64,000 nucleotides of DNA from the NCBI GenBank assembly GCA_015143295.1, contig CM026570.1:2876047-2940046 (forward strand), given 5' to 3'. Positions 24,095 to 36,105 of the stretch are shown here, piece by piece (position 1 is the stretch's first letter; each line of letters starts with the position of its first letter). Position numbers and translations under genes: made by a program. The stretch comes from Tetracentron sinense (taxonomy: Eukaryota > Streptophyta > Magnoliopsida > Trochodendrales > Trochodendraceae). The notes beneath the pieces are model-generated. The model searched no databases. It was not told where the DNA came from and saw only the letters and a program-made list of their open reading frames with translations.

Positions 24095-25014
24095 TGTCTT
24101 GCCCCTTTAAAACTCGCCGAGTGAGTGTACCTTTTAACTGTTTTTAACTCCTTTTAATTGTGGTTAATATATTTAGGGTAATGTTACGTGCACACCAATA
24201 TTTGATGACTATACCCCATTTTTTAATTTTCTTATATTTTGAAATTCTCTATATTTTAATATGTGCACCCCATTTCTAATTCTTTTATTTTTTCAATCTG
24301 ACTGCTTTTTTATTCGTCATCACCTCTTTATGGTCTCAATTAGTTATCGTTTCTCTATTAACCAAAATTTTCTCATGTTCTCAGTTTTTAGTTTGACAAA
24401 TTTTTTTTTTAATTTTTTTAATTTTATTAAAAATTAATTATATAATTTTTCATGTCTTTGATTTTATTTGTTTAATCGATAGTTATTGAAAATCTAGTTA
24501 TTTGTTTGACAATTTTTAATTATTTGAAGTTTTTGCTGTTTAAGTAAGAGAAATTAATAAAAATAGGAGATAAAAATAGATAATGATATAGAAAGTTTGG
24601 TACACCACCATAAAAATTTGGTACACCACCATAGGGTACTTACATAGATTATCACTCTAAAGGAGAAATTCCAACTCCTTAATTAAACAATTGGTAATTA
24701 CATTATTTATTCTCGGGTAAAGTGACTCTCAAATTAAAGTGAAGCTAACATTATTCTTTATTCCTATAATTAATAAATTTGAAGTTTGGTCTGTAACTAT
24801 AAATTTTATAAGTATTTTTTTTATTTTGGTGTGCATTTAAAATTTTAATAAACTCAATTTTGAAAAATGGGGTGCAGTCATCAATTATTGGTGTGCACAT
24901 AACACCAGCCTATATTTAACCTTTTTTCCTTAAAAAACAGGGTTACTAAATCTTAACCACAGTTAAAGGGAGTTAAAAGGAGGGGGCAAGTGGTGAGTTT
25001 TAAGGGGGCGAGAC
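24095..25014. mobile_element. Foldback element, ~920 bp, long imperfect inverted arms
   Basis: The left arm begins 'gtcttgcccctttaaaactc' and continues with 'ccttttaactg…ttaattgtggttaa', 'gttacgtgcacaccaata' and 'ttgatgactatacccca'. The right arm, reverse-complemented, has the same blocks: 'gtctcgcccccttaaaactc', 'taactgtggttaag', 'gttatgtgcacaccaata', 'ttgatgactgcacccca'. Arms are about 150-200 bp at roughly 75-80% identity, around an AT-rich centre. No coding capacity is present and a target duplication could not be fixed. Confidence 0.7.
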
Positions 25015-25088
25015 GCTCTTCTAGTGGGGTGCCACAACGAGCGGATTTTTTCCCAACATCAAAAGCATTAGAAACAAGGACTTTGCTA

Positions 25089-25253
25089 CTGAGACCCATT
25101 AGGGCCGAGACCACCCCCATGCTCTAAGAGCATGGGATTTCATGTGTGGCCTACCATGTCCATGCTCTAAAAGCATTGGATTACAGGTGGGCCTATTTCA
25201 CATGGTAGGCCCCACATGAAGTCTCAGTGGTCTCGGCCCTAATGGGGTCTCAG
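25089..25253. mobile_element. Small foldback MITE, ~165 bp
   Basis: The left arm 'ctgagacccattagggcc' and 'gagaccac' is matched by the right arm in reverse complement ('ctgagaccccattagggcc', 'gagaccac'). The inner parts also pair ('catgtg.ggcctaccatgt'). The near-perfect arms suggest a young insertion or a strongly paired foldback. No clear target duplication is seen. Confidence 0.7.
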
Positions 25254-25709
25254 AAGCTTTATCCTAGAAACAACATATAAATTCATCTTCCAGTTTAAAG
25301 TACGATTAAGACATTGAGGGGAGCTGAGGAGGGGTTGCATTATCATCTGTAGAGCTTCTCGTTACTTAATTCTTCAAATGCAATAACAAAAACAGTTTTC
25401 TTTTTACAGCAAGAAAGGCATTTCATCAACAACCGTAATGAGCTACAAAGATCTGTACACACCACCAATGGTTTGGGTTCTTCATAATAACACCACTTTC
25501 ATACACAAACAATCTTCTCTCCAACATCTACAAGCGCTAATACGAACAAAAAAAAGCAAATATACCTCCCCTCCACCACTACTTTGCGCCCCACGCCCTT
25601 CATCTTGACTTAGGCAGGCAGACCCAAGAATTCAGAAGGTAGAATAAATGTAAGAATCACCCTCTACTTTATATATTCCTTAGATCCTCTAAATGACTCA
25701 ATTGTTTTG
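25254..25709 (-). other. 3' UTR and downstream region of the receptor-like kinase gene
   Basis: Located just past the minus-strand stop at 25710-25712. No other gene is recognised. The 3' end of the transcript probably lies in this interval. Confidence 0.45.
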
Positions 25710-28700
25710 TTACATTCGGTGGTTCTGTCTGCTCTCTGACGTTGAATCTGGATTGTCACTCTTGTCAGTGTCAGAATTCTCCCTCTGAGATTCAATGTCC
25801 CCGCTCCTTGCCCTATTCCTGCGGTGCCTTCGATCCTGAAATTTTCAATGAAAATATCTTACTCGAAAGGCTCGGTTAAAATTCATCTTTTTAAACTTAT
25901 TTCCATCATTCAAGATGGTGCAAACAGAAAAGTCCAGCCAATGATCCATGAACCTTGTTATTGATTCTAAAATGTGGAACCCAAGCTAGAATTTGAGTGA
26001 ACCCGGCGCGCGCGCACACACACACATATAAATATATATAGAGAGAGAGAGAAGCATACAAGAGAGCCACGCTCATTACACCTTGTAATGAGCGGCCCCA
26101 ATCTCCACCCTCCATTTTCGATCCAATGGCAATCCCGTGCCTTATATCAATTCTAAATTTTGAGAATAGTTTTGCAGTTTCGCAAACACTTTCTCCTCTC
26201 ATCTTCTCTCGGCTCTTTCCCCAGTTCAAACCCTAGCACGAGAGGAAGGGCCTGCCGTCACCACATTCAAAAGGCAAGCACGAGATGGGGGGTTTAGTGC
26301 TGCTGTAAAGAAGTGGGATGTCATTTGTTGCAATCTGAAACCACGTGGAAGTTCTCTCTGCATCAGATGTTCCTTTTAATATATGCATAGAAAAGATACA
26401 TGTAAAAGTAAACATAAGGGAAGTTGCAGGTCTATATTCTATGTTGGGAAGCCATATTGTGGGTGGTGTATTAGCACCACTGTTAACTATTTTTGGATTT
26501 GGGATCTTGAAATATTAATTTTTTTTTAGCAATGCAACACAAATATTTAATCATCTTTGAGATTTTCATTCTGGGATCATTGCTCTAATTTTACACATGC
26601 TGTCCAAGGCTTCAAATATTTCCACGAGTCCATAACAAGGTTTAAAAAAACGGTTTCGGACACCGTAATGGACACAGCCGAAACATTTACGTAACGCCGT
26701 TACGTAACGGTTTCGGCCTTTACTTTCTTTTTTTTTGCTTTAAAAATTCCAATAAATAGAAACAAATAAAAAAACATATAATAAATGAGTAACAAGATAC
26801 TTTTAAAACCAATATGAAGCTCAAAATTTAGAAATAAGGAAATTAAATGAATCGAGGGTTGAAACATAACCGAAATAAAGAGTGTGTCTTGGATTCCTTC
26901 AAATCATTAAACTCCAAATCAAGTTGTTAATTAACAAAAAACAAAAGGATTTTAGAAAAAAAAATGTATTAAGAATAGATAGAGAAGAAGAGAGGAAACA
27001 AATATGAGGTTTTAGAATGAGTTTAGGGATTTTTGGAACCCAGTCCTACGACCGAAACATTTACATATTGGGCGTAATGTCCGTTACGTAACGATTTCAG
27101 GCGTTATGGTTTTGTTTCGGGATAAACAGGTAAAGGTACGGTATCGGGTATTGGAAGTCACTGAAACTTTTATGTAACGGTTTCGGCGTTTTTTTAAACC
27201 ATGGTCCATAAAGACCCTGTAAAAACCTTATTGTATGAAAAGGGAAGAGAAAAGAGGGCTTCGGATTTCACCAAGGGGAAAGAAAAGAGAGAAGAAAATG
27301 CAGAGAAAATAGGCAACACTGACAGAAAGGTTCTCTCGTGTTAGCAGCAATGGCAAAGAAGAGAAAGATTGTGACAAGAAAGAGAAGATACAGGGAAAGA
27401 GAAAAGGGAAAAAGGAGAGCGTGAAAATGACATAAATTTTTGAATATATATAATGTTAGAGGACTGTTGGATCAAAAATGGAGGGTGGAGATTGGGGCCG
27501 CTCATTACAAGGTGTAATGAGTGTGGCTCTCTTGTATGCTTCTCTATATATGTATATATATATATATATGGTAAGAACCACCATTTTGAAAGTTCCTTAG
27601 AAGATCCCCTTTGCAAAGATAAACATGATGGATTCTTGTGATCAACTGATCATTAATAGTCTGTCATTTCCCTCCATCAAAAAGAATGTAATAGATTGAA
27701 TGATTGCACCATATGACTGTCTATTTCTGCATAGATAATCTCCTAAGTGAGTGAGAGTGACCCAATATTATTTCTTTGGATGTCCTCATCGAGGATTGGT
27801 CAATCAATAAATTTAAGAACCTCATGTTTGAGAAACGAAGGCATGTTTATGAATAAAAATGATTATTTCTTAAAATTCCGTAATTTTTATGCAGTATCGT
27901 TATAAATAACATCTAATATATAAAAGCTACACCTGATAAGATGCTTTTTGGTGTTTTAAGATGAGATAAGACTCAAACCTCTCGTGGAATGGGATATTCC
28001 TCTGATTCAAGCATGCGAGCAACTTGGCCCATCTTTGGTCTCTTGTCAGAATCAGGATCGACACACCTCAAAGCAGTCAAAAGGGCTCGTTTAAGGGCTC
28101 TTGTCGATGGCCTTGCCTCAATGTTTGGGTCCACCACTTCTTCTGAGCGCCGGTTTCCAACCATCATTTTGAGCCAGTCTACCAGATTTACCTGAGAACA
28201 CCACCAAATTCACATAAATAAGGACCAAGACAACTGTGACTGCTGGAGAATTCCTAAGTATTTTGAAATTGTTTGGAATGCATCAATTTATGCAACATTA
28301 CAGTTTCTAATGGAGTTTCAGGGTAACTTACAAACAGGAAACCTCAATTCAAAGGAACGAGGATCCGCTGAATAAAAGGGTGGGTGCAACAGGGTGGCTG
28401 AACAAATTTAGGGTTAAGGTTTCCGTTAGCCCCTTTGGAAACCTCACCCTAAATCCCTTACCATCCTCTTGCAGTGGATCCTAGTTCAACTCAAAGGGGG
28501 CACGTCAGGAAGTGTATTTCTGGCCTCTATTCCCTTTTAGTGTTTAAACTTTAAACCCTTGAAACTCACAATCCACAATGACTTGAGTCCAAGTGCAATC
28601 ATATTCTCATTGTCCTTTACGTATTCAATTAAGCACAAGTTTAAGAGACTTCCATTGCAGTACAAATTTTCAAGCTTTTTCGACTATCTAATGTACGTAC

Positions 28701-31412
28701 TCTATGATTTGAGACTCTGGATTGAGTTGAGTTGACTCAATCAGTTACCTGAGTATGTGATCCAGTTCTTAAATTGTGTTCCTCGTCTTTCTGCCGAAAC
28801 TTGTGGAAAAAGGACAAAATCTTAGGGTGAAGAAGGTTCAGACTTCAGATTGATTAGTTTACAATGTAACTAAAAGCCCCTGGAATGCATGGCGGAAAGG
28901 GAAATACACATGGTTGCATAGAACAAAAAAAAATACAGTTAACAGAACTGACTTGAGCAGCATCCAGAAGTTAGAAAAAATTGGCATTGGAGAGCATAAA
29001 ACGGAATGGGTTGAAACAACAGCTGTTGGAAAGGGAAAAAAAAGGTGGGCCCGCTTGGTGCAGTAGGCTTACTGAAATAACTGAACTTGTTCTAGGGATC
29101 AGAATCATTAAGATTCTGGTGAGAAAGAGCTACAGGACAATAAGATTGTTCTTGATGGATATTGAAGAACAGTAAACCCAAAAAAAGAGAGCATCTACGT
29201 GATTGTTCAATAACATAAAATCGAAAAATACTACCAATAATAAATAATAAATTAAGGACCAGTAGTGCTATCTCTGTAGCATTTTAACATATTTTTGTTT
29301 TGGGAAAATTTTTGCACACCTCATGGGCAGGGCGACCATAATCCACAGGATCTCTTCCAGTAATTGCTTCCAAGAGCACAACCCCAAAGCTATAAACATC
29401 ACTCTTCTCATTCAGAAGTCCACTATTGGCATATTCCGGAGCCACATATCTGTAAAATTAGGGAAAGGAACATAAAATGAAAGATGATTATTCCTCTACC
29501 ATCGACATTCACAATGTCAACCCAACAATGTAGGAACCCAAAAAAAATGAAGTAAAAAAAAAAAAGGAAATGGAAAGAACTGATGTACAATTCAAGTACC
29601 AGGCAGATGTGCATTAGAAATAATACTTACCCAAAGGTCCCCATAACTCGAGTGGTGATATGACTTTTCCCAGCACCCAGCAATTTGGCCAGACCAAAAT
29701 CAGATACTTTGGCATTATAATCATCATCAATCAATATGTTGCTTGATTTGATGTCCCGGTGCACCACTTTTGGCTCAATGGCCTCGTGCAAGTATGCAAG
29801 CCTGCAACAAGTATATGTGTTTAATAAAATAGATGAAATATAGATAAAGAGAAAATAGCTCACAGGTTTAGATATGAATGACTGTACTTACGCCTTAGCA
29901 GTACCGAGGAGAACCTTCATGCGAGCTTCCCAAGTTAGATATCCATGTTGGCGCATAGCTCCATGAAGCCACTGCTCTAAATTCCCATTGTTTACATACT
30001 CATAAACCAACATCCTGAAATTTTTAGTAAAAAGGTGAAACCAAAACCTAAAATATGGGCTACCACGCCCTTTTTCTGATATTAACGGTTTCATATAGTC
30101 TTTTTATTTTCAAGATATTCTATCTTCAGTAGTGACCAACATTTGGAATGCACCATTAATCTTTAAATGCAGGAAGTTGCATTTCTATCCTGTCAATGCA
30201 TTAAATTACGCAAAATAGAAATGCTAAGAATTTGGAGAACCGATTTTGGGCCCCTTATTTTAATAAGTGGGGATCCCTTCTAGTAGAAGACAAAACGGTC
30301 CCTATCAAACTATTATATAGTCAATGTAATAAGAAAAATTATTTTCTTTCACTAGGAGGGGTGCCTTATTCATTAAAAAAAAACAGCACTACCCAAATCA
30401 CTACCCAGAATTTATTGTCCAGATAAAACTGTTGGTATGCTTGTTGATCAAAACTATTAACTAAGTTTTAAGATATTGTTATGCAATAATTAGTTATACA
30501 TCAGCATATTTGCAGTAATAATTTTGGGGAAAAAAAATAGTACCTGTGAGTTCCTTCAATGCAGTACCCCAGTAGTCGAACCAAGTTTTTGTGCCGCACA
30601 TGACCGATGGCTTCAACTTCCACTCTAAATTCCTTCTCCGCTTGGCCACTATAAGAAAGTGTCCCAGAAGTTGCATGTTACAGGGATACTCACGGGAGAA
30701 AGAATGAATAAAACGTCTTAGTGTTAGGAAAACAACAAGATCATCTGCAAACTTACAGATTGTTGAGGAGCTTCTTAACCGCCACCGGAGTCCCATTGAT
30801 GAGATGACCCTGGTAGACAACTCCATATCCACCCTCACCGATGACATTTTCCTTCGAAAACCGGTTTGTTGCAACTTCTAGGTCCCTTAACGTAAACCAG
30901 TGACCCCAACCCAAGTGAGAGAATTCAGGCAGGCCAGTTAAAGGTGGAGATGCAGTAATGGGATACGAAGAAGAAGGCTTGTACACAGTAACTGTCCCGG
31001 AACTCCCTTCTTCTCCCGATTGAGACCCACCACAGTCTTTCTCCACATGCTGAAATGAACCTGATTTACTGTTATTATCTCCATTCTTTGTTTTCCCCAC
31101 TCCCAAATGAACCAGAACCTTATCTGACCCTTTGTCATGAATGGAGAGGGCTTTTCCATCATGAGGAACAAATTCGTTCGTTGATACTTGCTCCACCCTT
31201 ATCTCTTTGATTTCCTTTGAAACAGTTGGGATTTGGCTAAGGGGAAGCTTGTCTGTTGCCCTTCTCGATCTCTTCCGTGAAGTAAGGCATAGCGATAGCA
31301 CGGAGAGAATAAATATGATAAACACCCCGACAAAGATCCCAACTAAAACCCACACCTTAAGACCAAAAACACCTGTTTTCTTGGATAGTTCGGCATTAAG
31401 ATCAGTTGCCAT
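25710..31412 (-). CDS. Probable receptor-like protein kinase, At2g42960/At5g18500 type, 507 aa
   Basis: Seven exons on the minus strand join in phase: 31412-30757, 30648-30544, 30014-29892, 29801-29631, 29449-29320, 28191-27979, 25835-25710 (1524 nt with TAA). There is no signal peptide or ectodomain. A transmembrane helix (about residues 20-43, [14 protein letters not shown]…) follows a short N-terminus and precedes basic RKRSRR. A polar linker (about 50-165) leads into the kinase domain: Gly loop GEGGYG 192-197, Lys213, HRD 309-311, DFG 329-331, APE 355-357. All catalytic residues are present, so it should be an active membrane-anchored Ser/Thr kinase. The C-terminal tail is basic, then acidic and polar. 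The last intron is 2.1 kb and contains nested transposons. If that intron were retained, the protein would end one codon after exon 6 and lack the 41-residue tail. Confidence 0.93.
26051..27543. mobile_element. Long-TIR element inside the last intron of the receptor-like kinase
   Basis: Arms at 26051-26126 and 27467-27543 are inverted copies, about 76 bp long and nearly identical ('gaagcatacaagagagccac' outer end, 'ggccccaatctccaccctcc' inner). Each arm contains its own small palindrome 'gctcattaca..ttgtaatgagc'. AT microsatellites flank both arms, which obscures any target duplication. The interior is about 1.34 kb, including the 568-bp hAT element. Terminal repeats this long suggest a Mutator-like or foldback element, but no transposase is visible. 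Confidence 0.7.
26636..27203. mobile_element. Non-autonomous hAT element, 568 bp, 8-bp target duplication, nested
   Basis: The ends are CAAGGTTTAAAAAAACGG and, reverse-complemented, CATGGTTTAAAAAAACGC, followed by 'gaaaccg' words. The 8-bp duplication GTCCATAA lies at 26628-26635 and 27204-27211. 'cgttacgtaacggtttcgg'-type words recur near both ends. No coding capacity. It sits inside the long-TIR element at 26051-27543, so it inserted later. Confidence 0.85.
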
Positions 31413-31419
31413 TTTTTTC

Positions 31420-32220
31420 CTGATGACAAGATAACAACAAAAAAAGAAGATAAGAAAACTGAAAACACAATTCCATGTGTATACAATGACTCAAGTCTTA
31501 AATATATGTTGCATTTTTTGTTAACATATAACTGACATTAAAACTGTCTTTTTTATAATTCCCAACTCTTAAGAAACCTATCTGCAAGTACATGCTTGTG
31601 AACAACGAAGAATAAGAAGAAAGTGAGCATAAGTATGTAAATGTAAACACACCAAATAGTTTTTTTTTTTTTTTGTTCTTTTGGATGGGTAGTGAATTAG
31701 CAGATAGGGGTTTTGAAACAGACCACTGTTTCGACACCTGACAACTATACCAATTACCAACTTAACAAGATGGGCATCCCTTACACACACAAAATATAGA
31801 ATATAGATAGAGAGGGAGAGAGAAGAGAAAGGGGAGTTGGAGAAGCACATAACATCCAAATGACAATAGAAACAAACCCATTAGGCCATTACCAACCTCC
31901 AAAGATCGATAAGAGAACTAAATAAAATCACAGTAACCAATTATATTTCTTCAATTTCTTTCTCATAATCAATACAAAAACAAAAACCCATTTCTAATTT
32001 CAATTGATACATCCAGGAGAAATTCTATAAAAAAAAACAGAAATTTTGAAAAACAAGACAAATTTTCCATCTTTTCAAAAGTTCCTCAGGTTCATACCTG
32101 TGTGTGCTAAGATTCACAAAAGCATCAGATCTCTGAACCGCCTTCTCCACTCCCTTCCCCTCGGACAAGGAACCAAGCCCTAATCCTAGAATCCGATCAA
32201 AAAAAACCAGCAACCCTTGT
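31420..32220 (-). promoter_or_regulatory. 5' UTR exon and 678-bp 5' UTR intron of the receptor-like kinase gene
   Basis: On the minus strand a leader runs from about 32220 to 32098 and ends at donor 'gtatga' (32097-32092). The acceptor 'catcag' ends at 31420, leaving a few A-rich bases before the ATG at 31412. The intron contains a T-run and CT/GA simple repeats near 31800. Confidence 0.6.
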
Positions 32221-32269
32221 TAAAAAAAACCCCATCCCAGTACACCCAAATCAACCCCATTCTCCGAAA

Positions 32270-32290
32270 TGCCGGATATATAGGCAATTT
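32270..32290 (-). promoter_or_regulatory. Possible TATA box of the receptor-like kinase gene
   Basis: On the minus strand 'gcctatatatccgg' lies about 180 bp upstream of the 5' UTR donor, a reasonable place for a core promoter. This is inferred from position and sequence only. Confidence 0.4.
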
Positions 32291-33105
32291 GATTGGATTT
32301 CCTTTCTGGGATTTCTCTATTGCGCAAATGGGTATCTGAATCTAAGCTCGGATGGAGCTTTCTGACACCACCCCTTCCTCTTCTTGAAACCCCTAACCCA
32401 AGGCAAAAATGAAAATCTTCTCTCGTAGCTAAAGGGTGTACATGAACATGGAATTATGGTGGTGGGGATAATAAGAAGGGATGGAGTTATCAGTGGTAGG
32501 TGATTTAGAAACAGTAAAAGAGAAGCATGGAAATGGAAGGCTTCTTGGGTTTTTCTTCAACTGAGCTTTTGAAGATGACTGATTATCAGAAGGTTACTCA
32601 AATATAAAATTTAGAACTTTTTTTTTGTGGAGTTTTATTTTCTTTAATTTTTATAAACTTTTTGTTGGTCAAACATCAATGAAAAATAAGTGATGATTAT
32701 GATTATGGACGACAAGTAATCAGTGAGATTTAACTGTTTTGTGCCCTAGTGCTCTAAGCAACATTAACCCTAAAACTGTACGGTCCTAAACCAATAAAAC
32801 TTCATTTCAATGTAAAATATTAATAAGTTGGATGGTCAAATGAACAGACTGGATACCAAACTTCCAAAAACTACTGTAATGCCCTTAGTTGTTTGTATGG
32901 GAAAGCTACAAAGACAAGACTTTCATGAAAAATGTGATTTCTAAAAGAATGACCCTCCTTGAGTTTTATTGGTGACTCTGTGACAATGAAGATATGACTT
33001 TCTTGGTTTAATTTAAGAAATAGGTAGCGGATTGTGCATTTGACTTAGATAGTCAAATATCGGTCTTCATTGGTCTAAGTTCCACTTTTTATCGTTCACT
33101 AGTTA
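32291..33105. other. Upstream intergenic region
   Basis: Presumed promoter-proximal DNA of the receptor-like kinase gene, then AT-rich intergenic sequence. No gene is seen. Confidence 0.45.
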
Positions 33106-33109
33106 CTCA

Positions 33110-33770
33110 CTAGTTATGGTTAAGATTTACTAATTCCTAGGGTTTATTCATCCAACCTTGATTTTTAATTAATTTTTTAACTAAAGCTTAACTTATAGTT
33201 AAAAGTGACAAGTGGATCGACATATCCGAATGCAAGGTCTCACTGCAATTTAATTTATGGAAAAAGATAGTTTTTGTGCCTTATGCCCAGTAGGAACGCC
33301 GTGCATTTATGGAATGCCACGTGCTCTTTCATGCTCACTAACTTTATCTACCCTAGGGTTCATCCATATAACCTTGGTTTTTAGAATAAAAAAATTAAAA
33401 AATATTAACCTTAGTTTAGTTAAGTTTAATCATAGTTAAAGGGGCTATACAAACTGTCACATGTCTCTTTTAATACCCACTAACTGTGATTAAGATTCAC
33501 TCACCCCTAGGATTCATCCATCTAACCTTGGTTTTTAGAATAAAAAAATAAAAAATTATTAACCTCAAGTTAGTTAAGTGTAACCATAGTTAAAGAGACT
33601 CTATAAGTTGTCACGTGTTCCTTTTAACACCCATTAATTGTGGTTAAGATTCACTCACCCCTAGGGTTCATCCATCTACCCTTGGTTTTTTTTTTTTTTA
33701 AATAATTAATTCTTAAATTAATAAACGTTAAACAAGGTTAAAATAAATAAAAAGGAACATGTGGCAAGAG
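33110..33770. repeat. Tandem repeat, ~153-bp unit, three to four copies
   Basis: 'cctaggrttcatccatctaaccttggtttttag' in variant form begins near 33141, 33354, 33509 and 33661. Each copy also carries 'aaccatagttaaag' and 'gtggttaagattcactcacc'. The last two intervals are about 155 and 152 bp and the first is longer. The 'taactgtggttaa' word is shared with the foldback at 24095 and the Helitron at 55270. Confidence 0.7.
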
Positions 33771-34079
33771 GAGAGTTATGATTTTAACTGATCCTTCAGG
33801 TAATAGGGAGATGTAGTCATGTAGAGATATGTGTCCCTATCATCGTGAGACTTTGGAAATCTGAAAGGGTTAGCATTTCGCATATTAGATTATTGATATC
33901 AATGTCTCTCAAAATCCTGTTGTTCCTTGGCACTCCCTTGTTTGGTTCCATAATCACATTCTGGGACATTTTTTTATAACTTGAATTACCTTCTCCAATA
34001 GCCATCAAACCTAAGATCGTCTCCTCAATCACAAGATCTTATCCCAATCTAAATACATCTTTGTTGGGCCAGCTCTGAG

Positions 34080-34998
34080 AATACTTTAACATCTGTTCTT
34101 TGGCGACCAGATTTGGAAGCACATCCTTGGGCTCTGTTGTTATCGTAGTAGAAGTATTCTTACTTGGGAACTGGAGTTTGAATGAGCCTCCCAACGAATA
34201 ATCTAATTGGCACCATAAAAAAAAACTATGCTTCTTCGCTATTATTTACCACATCTGGGGTGAGCTGAACAATCGCATTTTCAACAACATTTTCAAACTT
34301 CTAGTCTTCTAGATATTATCATTCACGCTATTGTTCAAGATATCTGTCTTAAAATTGCAGGTGGTGACATCTCGACCGATGATACTGAGAATAACAGAGA
34401 ATTTCTTGCTCGTTGAGAAATCGACGCAAAATTTATCTCCTTGCCTGCCATGTGGTGCTCTTGGTCCCGTCCACCACTGGGCCATTGGACCTTGAATTAT
34501 GATGGTTTAGTTAGGAGTGGTGTTGCAGATTATGGGGTATCATCAAGGATCACTTGGGCCTCCCTAAGGTTGCCTTTGCAGTTGGTTCCTTAGTCTCTTA
34601 TATCTTGCAACTTGAGATTGAAGCTATTACCAAAGGTAACACAGTTGCCAGGGACTTTGAAATCCAAGATATTGTCATCGCCACTGACTCGCTTGGGGCT
34701 TATCGATGCGTATCAAATTCAGTTGAACCCTCTTTGTAGCTCAAGAATCTTGTCTACTGTTCTAGGGATGAGATAGAAGCCTTTCGAGCCTTTGCCATTC
34801 ACCATATCTGGCATGAAACAAATGGAGCCGCTGATTTTCTAGCTAAATTTTGTACTCCTAATACCTCAGTTATCCTTCTCCCATCTCCCATGGGAAGGAC
34901 AAATCATGATGTAAATATCTTAAATTGAATCTTTGTTGCTGATTACTTATATATCTGATAGGGGTCCGCCTAACCCAGCTTACCCTCCAAAAAAAATG
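34080..34998 (+). pseudogene. Degenerate LINE 3' end with RNase H-like (RVT_3) domain and tail
   Basis: In the plus frames the sequence reads WTLNYDG, then KDHLGLPKVAFAVGS, then LQLEIEAITKGNTVARD, then IVIATDSLGAYR, then IHHIWHETNGAADFLAKFCT. This is the RVT_3 RNase H order (N-x-DG, E-A-x-x-x-G, D-S, H-x-x-x-x-x-N-x-A-A-D-x-L-A). Stops and frame changes break it in several places, for example a TAG at 34737-34739. The element ends 'cagcttaccctcc' and an A-run near 34988. The upstream reverse transcriptase part is missing or too decayed to recognise. Confidence 0.68.
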
Positions 34999-35754
34999 TG
35001 TATCTAAGTAGGTTGAATAGTCAATCAAAGAAAAAAGAATTGGATATCAGCTCCCTAATAGTAATAAAAAACAATTATTTTTATGAAATTACAACGGTCT
35101 TTCGGTAGTCAAATTACAAGCACACCTAAGATTGAAAAGAGAGAAAAAAAATGGATATGCTTGAAACTGCCATGGTACCATTCAGAACATGAAGTAATTT
35201 CAATTTTCCAAAACAGTCCCAACAAGATAATATAACAGGTAAAGGATTCATGGTTTTTTCGAGAAGCAATAGGGAGGTGAAAAAGTAAAGGCAGATAATC
35301 GGTAAGGTATATGCCTATATGTTGCAGAAGAACAATGCATTAGGTTAAAAGGTGTACGAATTACTTCTATAAAAAGAAGTAATAGTCCCAAAGGTCCAAA
35401 ACCCTTTCTGTACAGTGGAGTTAGAGGCACCCTTCACTATTCACTGTAAGAGTCCTTTCTTTTGGTGGAACTTTTAAAGTCTAGAACTTTAATAGTTTCA
35501 TGCCTAATTTTACTTAATGTTTAGAACTATATTATTCCATAGAGTGTAAAAGTTTTACAAATATAGAACTTTTAAGTTCTACCCAAAATTTTGGATGTTT
35601 TAAGTTTCATCCATGTGGAACTTCTAATTAAGTTGAACCCAATAAATTTGAGATACCATTGTGTAAAAGAGTAAGAAATCATCTCGCCTCTCCTCCCAAA
35701 CACTTGTCTCTTGTTCCAAAATACTAATGTTCCCAACTTTTAAAAGTTTTACCA
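34999..35754. other. Intergenic DNA, no gene recognised
   Basis: AT-rich sequence without recognisable features. Confidence 0.45.
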
Positions 35755-35900
35755 AAAGAACGGAGCCTAATAAGGGAGGTCACGGGTTCGTCCCATTTGT
35801 AATCGCTAGCTGGTTACTAATTTGTTATCTTGTGTTGCTGTACTTGTCTTCTGGTCCTACATTAACCGTATCATCTATTTTATTTTATTTAAAAAAAAAA
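35755..35900 (+). mobile_element. SINE-like remnant
   Basis: 'gggaggtcacgggttcgtccc' carries a good pol III B box (GGTTCGTCC), followed by a ~100-bp body and an A-rich tail at 35890-35900. The A box side is weak, so the 5' part may be truncated. Confidence 0.45.
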
Positions 35901-35934
35901 ACAACGGCATAACTCTTTTTGAGGATAAATCCTA

Positions 35935-36105
35935 ACACTACCCACCAGGGGTTGGTGCAGTTGCCTAGCATCCCGAGTTTGCTCCTTGTGGTCTTGTGTT
36001 CAACTCTCACTCCTCGACTTATCCTGGTATCAGGAGGGAAACTTTTGAATGGGTTGGTGTGGATACCCCAATGGATTAACCCTCCGTTAACAAAAAAAAA
36101 AACCT
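35935..36105 (+). mobile_element. SINE-like element with A tail
   Basis: 'ggttggtgcagttgcctagc' resembles an A box region and 'gtgttcaactctc' a B box. The body ends 'accctccgttaac' plus an A-run at 36091-36100. The layout (tRNA-like head, short body, A tail) fits a plant SINE. Target duplications were not identified. Confidence 0.45.
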
